Source: a virus
DNA: 22,592 bases
IMG/VR virus record: IMGVR_UViG_3300044617_000670
Coordinates: 1 to 22,592 of that record
Direction: 5' to 3' (one strand)
The position numbers and the translations under genes are program-made. Numbering within the stretch: position 1 is the first letter of the stretch; every line of letters begins with the position of its first letter. Positions 18,430 through 22,592 of this stretch are shown here, one piece after another. Below the pieces are notes generated by a model. The model saw only the letters and a list, made by a program, of their open reading frames with translations. It searched no databases and was not told the origin of the DNA.

Positions 18430-18599
18430 AAATCGAAATCGACATTGAGAAGAACGGCGAGGGCAAGTCGATGGAAGAAGACAAGCCCGAGCTGGAGGAC
18501 GAGCAAAAGGTTGCTCTTGGCAAGAAGCTGCAGAAGAACATGACGCTCACGCGCATGGAGCGCAAGCTGCTGGCTGCCTATCTGCTCAAAGAGGACTGA
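18426..18599 (+). CDS. Small charged helical protein (57 aa)
   Basis: ATGA overlap with the previous gene. The product MKIEIDIEKNGEGKSMEEDK continues with ELEDEQKVALGKKLQKNMTL and TRMERKLLAAYLLKED. Acidic first half, helical basic second half, no membrane segment. Its stop is seven bases before the portal start. I recognise no family; a head assembly accessory is possible by position. Confidence 0.55.
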   Translation: MKIEIDIEKNGEGKSMEEDKPELEDEQKVALGKKLQKNMTLTRMERKLLAAYLLKED

Positions 18600-18606
18600 T
18601 TGAATC

Positions 18607-20220
18607 ATGGAATACAACGACAAAACCGGCGGGATGCGCCTGACGCCCGAGCAGATCATCAAGCGCCAAGACATCGCCCAGAAGAAGAAGGACGAGTTCC
18701 AGGCGCTATACATGGACTGCTACGAATACGCTCTGCCCCAGCGCCAGCTCTATGGCGTGTGGGAGGGCAACTACACGGGCAAGAACAAGATGACGCGGGT
18801 CTTTGACTCGACGGCCATTAACAGCACCCAGCGCTTTGCCAACCGCCTGCAGTCTGCTGTCTTCCCGCCGCAGCGCAAGTGGGCACGCCTTGACGCTGGC
18901 AGCGACATCCCTGCTGACCGCACTGATGTCGCAAAGGCTGTGCTGGAGCAGTACGGGGACAAGATGTTCACCGTCTTGCGCCAGTCCAACTTTGACATCG
19001 CCATGGGCGAATTCCTGCTCGACCTGGCTGTGGGCACTGCCTGCATGATGGTTCAGCCTGGCGACGATGTCAGCCCCATCAACTTCATCCCGGTGCCCCT
19101 GTTCCTGGTCACCTACGAGGAAGGCGCGAACGGCCAGGTGGATAACGTCTACCGCAAGATTCGCATGAAGGCTGAGTCCATCCAGCGTCAGTGGCCCGAT
19201 GCAAAGATTGAGGGCCAACTAGCACGCCTGATCCAGGACAAGCCGACCGAGGATGTGGAGTTGCTGGAGGCCACCATCTTCGACGCCAAGCGTGGCGACT
19301 ACTGCTACCACGTTATCTACAAGCACGGCAAAGAAGAGCTGGTCTACCGCCGGCGTAAGTCCAGCCCCTGGGTTGTCTCGCGCTACATGAAGGTGGCCGG
19401 AGAGATCTACGGTCGCGGCCCACTGCTCACGGCCCTGCCGGACATCAAGACCCTGAACAAGACCATTGAGCTGCTGCTCAAGAACGCCAGCCTGGCTGTC
19501 TCTGGGGTCTACACCGCTGCCGATGACGGGGTGCTCAACCCCAACACCGTCAAGCTGGCCCCCGGCGCGATCATCCCCGTGGCCCGCAACGGTGGCCCGC
19601 AAGGCCCTGCCCTGCTGGCCCTGCCCCGCTCGGGCGACTTCAACGTCAGCCAGTTGGTCATCAACGACCTGCGCCAGAACGTCAAGCGCATCTTGCTGGA
19701 CGAGTCCCTGCCGCCAGACAACATGAGCGCCCGCTCGGCCACCGAGATCGTGGAGCGCATGAAAGAGCTGTCCCAGAACCTGGGCAGCGCCTTTGGCCGG
19801 CTGATCAACGAAACCATGATCCCGCTGGTCACCAAGATCCTGGAGGTCATGGACGAGCGCGGGCTGATTGATATGCCGCTGCGCGTCAACGGCCTGGAGG
19901 TCAAGGTGGTGCCCGAGGCCCCGCTGGCTCAGGCCCAGGCCATGGACGAGGTGCAGGCCATCTTGCAGTACGCCCAGATCATGCAGGGCTTTGGCGCTGA
20001 CGGTGCTGTGGCCATCAAGTCCAACATCTTGCCGGACTACCTGGGCGACAAGCTCGGGGTGCCCATGGCTGTGCGTAACAACCAGGCCGAGCGTGCAGTG
20101 CTGCTGGAGGAGGCCCAGAAGGCCCAGCAAGGCCAGCTGATGGCCCAGGCTATGGCGATGCAGCAGCAAGCCGGCGCAGCGCCTATGGGGCCGCCTATGG
20201 CTGAGGAGATGCCCGCATGA
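18607..20220 (+). CDS. Portal / head-tail connector protein (T7-like family)
   Basis: Twelve-fold ring at one vertex of the capsid, through which DNA enters and leaves, and to which the tail attaches. The 537-residue product matches the T7-like head-tail connector family: N-terminal helical part (YEYALPQR), FDSTAINSTQRFANRLQSAV with FPPQRKWARL, the central domain (PVPLFLVTYEEG and SSPWVVSRYMKVAGEIYGRG) and the segment MSARSATEIVERMKELSQNL. The C-terminus is Gln/Met-rich (about 500-537). Length is normal for the family. It supports a podovirus-type virion. The next gene overlaps its stop (ATGA). Confidence 0.92.
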   Translation: MEYNDKTGGMRLTPEQIIKRQDIAQKKKDEFQALYMDCYEYALPQRQLYGVWEGNYTGKNKMTRVFDSTAINSTQRFANRLQSAVFPPQRKWARLDAGSDIPADRTDVAKAVLEQYGDKMFTVLRQSNFDIAMGEFLLDLAVGTACMMVQPGDDVSPINFIPVPLFLVTYEEGANGQVDNVYRKIRMKAESIQRQWPDAKIEGQLARLIQDKPTEDVELLEATIFDAKRGDYCYHVIYKHGKEELVYRRRKSSPWVVSRYMKVAGEIYGRGPLLTALPDIKTLNKTIELLLKNASLAVSGVYTAADDGVLNPNTVKLAPGAIIPVARNGGPQGPALLALPRSGDFNVSQLVINDLRQNVKRILLDESLPPDNMSARSATEIVERMKELSQNLGSAFGRLINETMIPLVTKILEVMDERGLIDMPLRVNGLEVKVVPEAPLAQAQAMDEVQAILQYAQIMQGFGADGAVAIKSNILPDYLGDKLGVPMAVRNNQAERAVLLEEAQKAQQGQLMAQAMAMQQQAGAAPMGPPMAEEMPA

Positions 20221-20480
20221 GCTGGGAAGACCTGGACACAGCCGACCAGACCGAGGACAGGCGCGAGGCCACACAAAAACGTGAAGACCTGATGCGCCTG
20301 TGCCTGCGGGTGTTCGGCTCCGAGGACGGCCAGAAGCTCCTTGAGTGGCTGCGCGAGATGTATGTGGATGTGCCCGTTGCCGTGCCGGGTGCTGATCCCT
20401 CCCATGCCTTCTTTGCCGAAGGGCAGAGGAACGTGGTGCGGGACTTGATCGCACGGATTCAACAAGCAAGGAAGCTCTAA
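20217..20480 (+). CDS. Bbp19-like virion-region protein (87 aa)
   Basis: Product about 87 residues with the conserved plan R-x-x-F-x-x-x-D-G-Q-x-x-L-x-W-L (LRVFGSEDGQKLLEWLREMY) and a final FFAEGQRNVVRDLIARI. This matches the family named after Bordetella phage BPP-1 protein Bbp19, whose genes lie next to the portal and scaffold. Function unknown; presumed part of virion assembly. Starts ATGA in the portal stop and ends three bases before the scaffold start. Confidence 0.75.
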   Translation: MSWEDLDTADQTEDRREATQKREDLMRLCLRVFGSEDGQKLLEWLREMYVDVPVAVPGADPSHAFFAEGQRNVVRDLIARIQQARKL

Positions 20481-20483
20481 CCA

Positions 20484-21257
20484 ATGGCAGACACTAACGA
20501 CCAACCCGGTGGCGACACCGGCCTATTGGACTCGGTCACCGTCGAAGACCCCAACAAACCTGCGGAACCGCAGAAAGCGGAGATTCCGCACAAGGCCGCA
20601 GACCCTGCAGCTGCAGCCCAAACCGCCGCCCCAGAAGCCCCGCCTGAGTGGCTCCCGGAGAATTTCGTCAAGGACGGCAGGCCCGACTACGAAAGCCTGG
20701 CCAAGTCCTGGCGCGACCTGCGCGGCAAGATCAGCAAGGGCGCACACAATGCACCGGCTGACGGCAAGTACGACACCAGCAAGTTCGGAGAGGCCGCAGC
20801 AGATAACCCAATGGCAAGCACCATTGTGGGCTGGGCTAAAGAAAACGGCCTAAATCAGGCGCAGTTTGACGACTTGGTTGACCGTCTGCAGACCAATGCT
20901 CAGGAAATCATGGCCGGCGACATGCTCGATCCCAAGGCCGAGATGGCCAAGCTCGGCCCCAACGCGAACGCCTTGGTCAACGGGATGGTGGATTGGGCGC
21001 GTGGTCTGGTCAACAAGGGCGTCTGGGCCAAGGAGGATTTTGAGGAGTTCAAGATCATGGGCGGCACTGCCCGTGGTTTGCAGGCTTTAGTAAAGATCCG
21101 CGAGGCTTATGAGGGCCGGGTGCCCATTGAGACTGTCCCCATCGACGGCGCTCCGTCCAAAGAGGAGCTGTATGCCATGGTGGGCGATCCCAAGTACAAG
21201 ACCGATGCTGCCTACCGGCAAAAGGTCGAACGCCTGTTCAACCAGGTGATGAGCTGA
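20484..21257 (+). CDS. Putative head scaffolding protein (257 aa)
   Basis: Sits between Bbp19-like and major capsid genes, the usual place of the scaffold. The first 65 residues are acidic, Pro/Ala-rich and disordered-looking, followed by PPEWLPENFVKDGRPDYESL and SWRDLRGKISKG. A helical C-terminal half follows (WAKENGLNQAQFDDLVDRLQ, VDWARGLVNKGVWAKEDFEE). The PEWLPE..F....P.YE.LAKS start is a common feature of phage scaffolds of T7-like heads. It would form the inner core of the prohead and be released or cleaved before DNA fills the head. It is followed by a terminator, so it is the last gene of its transcription unit. Confidence 0.75.
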   Translation: MADTNDQPGGDTGLLDSVTVEDPNKPAEPQKAEIPHKAADPAAAAQTAAPEAPPEWLPENFVKDGRPDYESLAKSWRDLRGKISKGAHNAPADGKYDTSKFGEAAADNPMASTIVGWAKENGLNQAQFDDLVDRLQTNAQEIMAGDMLDPKAEMAKLGPNANALVNGMVDWARGLVNKGVWAKEDFEEFKIMGGTARGLQALVKIREAYEGRVPIETVPIDGAPSKEELYAMVGDPKYKTDAAYRQKVERLFNQVMS

Positions 21258-21270
21258 TTGTCTCCAAGGG

Positions 21271-21284
21271 CTGCCGCAAGGCAG
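21271..21284 (+). promoter_or_regulatory. Tetraloop hairpin 1 (before the terminator)
   Basis: CTGCC-GCAA-GGCAG is a 5-bp stem with a GNRA-type loop, 14 bases after the scaffold stop. The same short element CCGYAAG is present twice more in the capsid leader (21388-21394, 21432-21438). Possible protein recognition site or RNA stability element. Confidence 0.45.
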
Positions 21285-21293
21285 TTGCCATTT

Positions 21294-21323
21294 ACCCCGG
21301 CCTAACCCGCCGGGGTTTTTTTT
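21294..21323 (+). terminator. Strong intrinsic terminator between scaffold and capsid
   Basis: Stem ACCCCGGC (21294-21301) pairs perfectly with GCCGGGGT (21309-21316) across a 7-base loop, and is followed by a run of eight T (21316-21323). This is the clearest rho-independent terminator in the window. It ends the portal-scaffold transcript and separates it from the capsid gene, which has its own promoter just downstream. Confidence 0.9.
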
Positions 21324-21345
21324 GTACAAATCGCAACAGGGGCTG

Positions 21346-21372
21346 TTGACAACGTCGTTTTTTCCCTACAAT
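21346..21372 (+). promoter_or_regulatory. Sigma-70 promoter for the major capsid gene
   Basis: Perfect -35 TTGACA (21346-21351), then a 15-bp spacer, then -10 TACAAT (21367-21372, five of six). The spacer is two bases short of ideal, so strength may be moderate. It lies 23 bases after the terminator and 137 bases before the capsid ATG, giving a long leader with hairpins. It explains how the capsid protein can be made in large amounts independently of the upstream genes. Confidence 0.75.
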
Positions 21373-21385
21373 CATGGCCAAGGCC

Positions 21386-21397
21386 CACCGCAAGGTG
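21386..21397 (+). promoter_or_regulatory. Tetraloop hairpin 2 (capsid leader)
   Basis: CACC-GCAA-GGTG: 4-bp stem with a GCAA (GNRA-type) loop, about 14 bases after the -10 box, so close to the 5' end of the capsid transcript. The same loop with a different stem occurs in hairpin 1, which points to conservation of loop rather than stem sequence. Confidence 0.4.
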
Positions 21398-21428
21398 ACC
21401 CTGACCGCAGCGAGATGCTGACGAGCGG

Positions 21429-21441
21429 CTGCCGTAAGCAG
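21429..21441 (+). promoter_or_regulatory. Tetraloop-type hairpin 3 (capsid leader)
   Basis: CTGC-CGTAA-GCAG: 4-bp stem closed by a CGTAA loop, or a GTAA loop with one bulged C. It is the third copy of the CCGYAAG theme. A further small stem CCGG-TTCT-CCGG follows at 21453-21464. All precede the capsid ribosome site (GAGGT, about 21500). Confidence 0.4.
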
Positions 21442-21509
21442 CAAGCACAGGCCCGGTTCTCCGGCTCACCGACGCGCAAACCCTGTCCAACAACCGAATG
21501 AGGTAAATC

Positions 21510-22364
21510 ATGAGCGTTTCTCTGTCGAACGCCTTTGTGACCCTGTTCGACGCTGAGGTCAAACAAGCCTACCAGGGCAAAGCAATGCTGGTGGGCGCTG
21601 TGCGTCAGCGTCGGGGTGTCGAAGGCTCCACCGTTAAGTTTCCCAAGGTTGGCAAAGGCGTGGCTACTGCCCGCGTGACCCAGACCGATGTCACGCCGAT
21701 GAACGTCGGCTTCTCCACCGTGACCTGCACGATGGGTGATTGGAATGCCGCTGAGTACAGCGACATCTTCAGCCAGCAGAAGGTCAACTTTGATGAGCGT
21801 AGCGAACTGGCCCAAGTGGTCGGTGCAGCAATTGGCCGCCGCCAGGATCAGCTGATCCTTGATGCGCTGTCTGCTGCTTCCGGCACCGGCACTGTCGCCA
21901 ACTCCATCGGCGGTGCTAACACCAACATGAACATCGCCAAGCTGCGCGAGGCTGCCAAGATCCTGAACGCCAAAAACGTTCCGTCCGATGGCCGCCACAT
22001 CATCATCCACGCCAACTCCCTGGCCGCGATGCTGGAGCAGACCTCGGTGACCAGCTCTGACTTCAACACGGTCAAGGCGCTGGTTCAGGGCGAGATCAAC
22101 GCATTCATGGGCTTCCAGTTCCATGTGCTGGGTGATCGTTCTGAAGGTGGCCTGCCCATCGACGGTTCTTCCGACCGTACCCTGTACGCCTTCCATAGCC
22201 AAGCGATTGGCTACGCCGAAGGCATCGCTCCTCGCACCGAGATCAACTACATCCCCGAGAAGACCAGCTGGCTTGTCAACGCCCTGTTCTCCGCTGGGTC
22301 TGTGGCAATTGACGCCGAGGGTATCGTCAAAATCACCGCCCGCGACACTGCGGCTGCGGCTTAA
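21510..22364 (+). CDS. Major capsid protein (284 aa)
   Basis: Main building block of the icosahedral head. The product MSVSLSNAFVTLFDAEVKQA, continuing AYQGKAMLVGAVRQRRGVEG, has the N-arm and P-domain plan of T7-like capsid proteins (FDAEVKQAYQ, GSTVKFPKVGKG, VTQTDVTPMNV). The spine (RRQDQLILDALSAA), a later IIIHANSLAAMLEQ segment and the final ALFSAGSVAIDAEGIVKITA also fit. At 284 residues it is compact, with no extra domain. It starts behind GAGGT, five bases from ATG. It has its own promoter and leader and follows the scaffold; the next gene starts behind AGGAGGG. Assembly uses the scaffold and portal proteins encoded upstream. Confidence 0.9.
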   Translation: MSVSLSNAFVTLFDAEVKQAYQGKAMLVGAVRQRRGVEGSTVKFPKVGKGVATARVTQTDVTPMNVGFSTVTCTMGDWNAAEYSDIFSQQKVNFDERSELAQVVGAAIGRRQDQLILDALSAASGTGTVANSIGGANTNMNIAKLREAAKILNAKNVPSDGRHIIIHANSLAAMLEQTSVTSSDFNTVKALVQGEINAFMGFQFHVLGDRSEGGLPIDGSSDRTLYAFHSQAIGYAEGIAPRTEINYIPEKTSWLVNALFSAGSVAIDAEGIVKITARDTAAAA

Positions 22365-22380
22365 TAGGAGGGTCTGAAAT

Positions 22381-22592
22381 ATGGCTTACTCTGCTGACGG
22401 CTTTACCGCGTACAGCGCATCCAAGCGTGGCAATGCCCCGTCGATGTATGGTTACAAAACCACCGACGCCATTGCTGATGTCAACACCAGCGGGTACTTC
22501 AACTCGCTGGCCAACACCCTGGAAGTTGGCGATGTCATCCACTGCGTGACCTCCACCGGCACTACCGCCGTGGAGGTCACGCAGTGGATGAC
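22381..22592 (+). CDS. Gene after the capsid gene, 5' part only (window end)
   Basis: ATG at 22381 behind a strong ribosome site AGGAGGG (22366-22372). The visible 70 residues (MAYSADGFTAYSASKRGNAP, SMYGYKTTDAIADVNTSGYF, SLANTLEVGDVIHCVTSTGT) contain the phrase YGYKTTDA-x-A-x-V-x-T-x-x-Y-F. This occurs in small proteins encoded directly after capsid genes in phages of this type, possibly head decoration or head-tail proteins. The gene is cut by the window end, so size and identity are unsure. Confidence 0.65.
   Translation, partial: MAYSADGFTAYSASKRGNAPSMYGYKTTDAIADVNTSGYFNSLANTLEVGDVIHCVTSTGTTAVEVTQWM

Noticed and set aside
19219-20484. Long minus-strand frame (421 codons) over the portal gene
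   Set aside because: It lies opposite the well-supported portal and Bbp19-like genes, its product is His/Leu/Gln-rich without any family pattern, and GC-rich genes commonly give such antisense frames.
1-22592. CRISPR arrays, tRNA or rRNA genes, insertion sequences
   Set aside because: No regularly spaced repeat series, cloverleaf-like segment, transposase or terminal inverted repeats were found by reading both strands.

Overview
This window is a contiguous stretch of a tailed double-stranded DNA phage genome, or a prophage; nothing in it looks bacterial. It looks like a short-tailed (podovirus-type) phage: the portal belongs to the T7-like head-tail connector family, and it is followed by a Bbp19-like protein, a scaffold and a major capsid protein. 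The DNA is GC-rich and the genes are packed with 1-4 bp (ATGA/TGATG) overlaps. By family resemblance the host is most likely a proteobacterium, perhaps a betaproteobacterium; this is inference only. The window starts inside a tail-fibre gene and ends inside the gene after the capsid gene, so it appears to be cut from a circular or circularly permuted map with the early genes in the middle.

Layout. (1) 1-3373, plus strand: end of a tail-fibre gene, a large receptor-binding-type protein (LamG-like region, SPRY-like region, three C-terminal repeats) and a 55-aa tail-fibre-assembly-like protein. (2) 3410-5764, plus: lysis region with five small membrane-protein genes (one DUF4337-like, one 3TM-holin-like) ending in a GH24 lysozyme. 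(3) 5770-9326, minus: a recombination operon read leftward from a good sigma-70 promoter at 9383-9410, with a perfect inverted repeat at its start site. It encodes an 86-aa protein of unknown function, a small serine recombinase, a small membrane protein, an unknown 104-aa protein, a YqaJ-type exonuclease, a 59-aa protein and a RecT annealase. (4) 9517-12172, plus: a ribbon-helix-helix protein, RusA resolvase and a chain of very small overlapping genes, one a Zn-ribbon-like protein and one a sigma-70 region-4-like protein. (5) 12156-13713, plus: replication. A lambda O-like winged-helix protein carries what looks like the origin inside its own gene: three 11-bp iterons, a perfect DnaA box, then an AT-rich segment. 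A gene-free stretch of about 355 bp and an SSB-like gene follow. (6) 13697-17232, plus: small unknown genes, a terminase small-subunit-like gene, the large terminase and a cupin gene. (7) 17235-22592, plus: two coiled-coil virion-type proteins, two small proteins, portal, Bbp19-like protein, scaffold, then a strong intrinsic terminator, a new promoter and a hairpin-rich leader before the major capsid gene, and a partial downstream gene.

How it works together. After entry, the divergent region 9327-9516 probably controls the leftward recombination operon and the rightward early genes. RecT, the exonuclease, RusA and the SSB-like protein would process and anneal phage DNA, and the O-like protein with host DnaA would open the origin. 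Terminase packages DNA through the portal into heads built from scaffold and capsid, with the terminator/promoter pair uncoupling capsid expression from the upstream genes. The membrane proteins and lysozyme then open the cell. No polymerase, helicase, helicase loader, tyrosine integrase or CI-like repressor gene is visible here.
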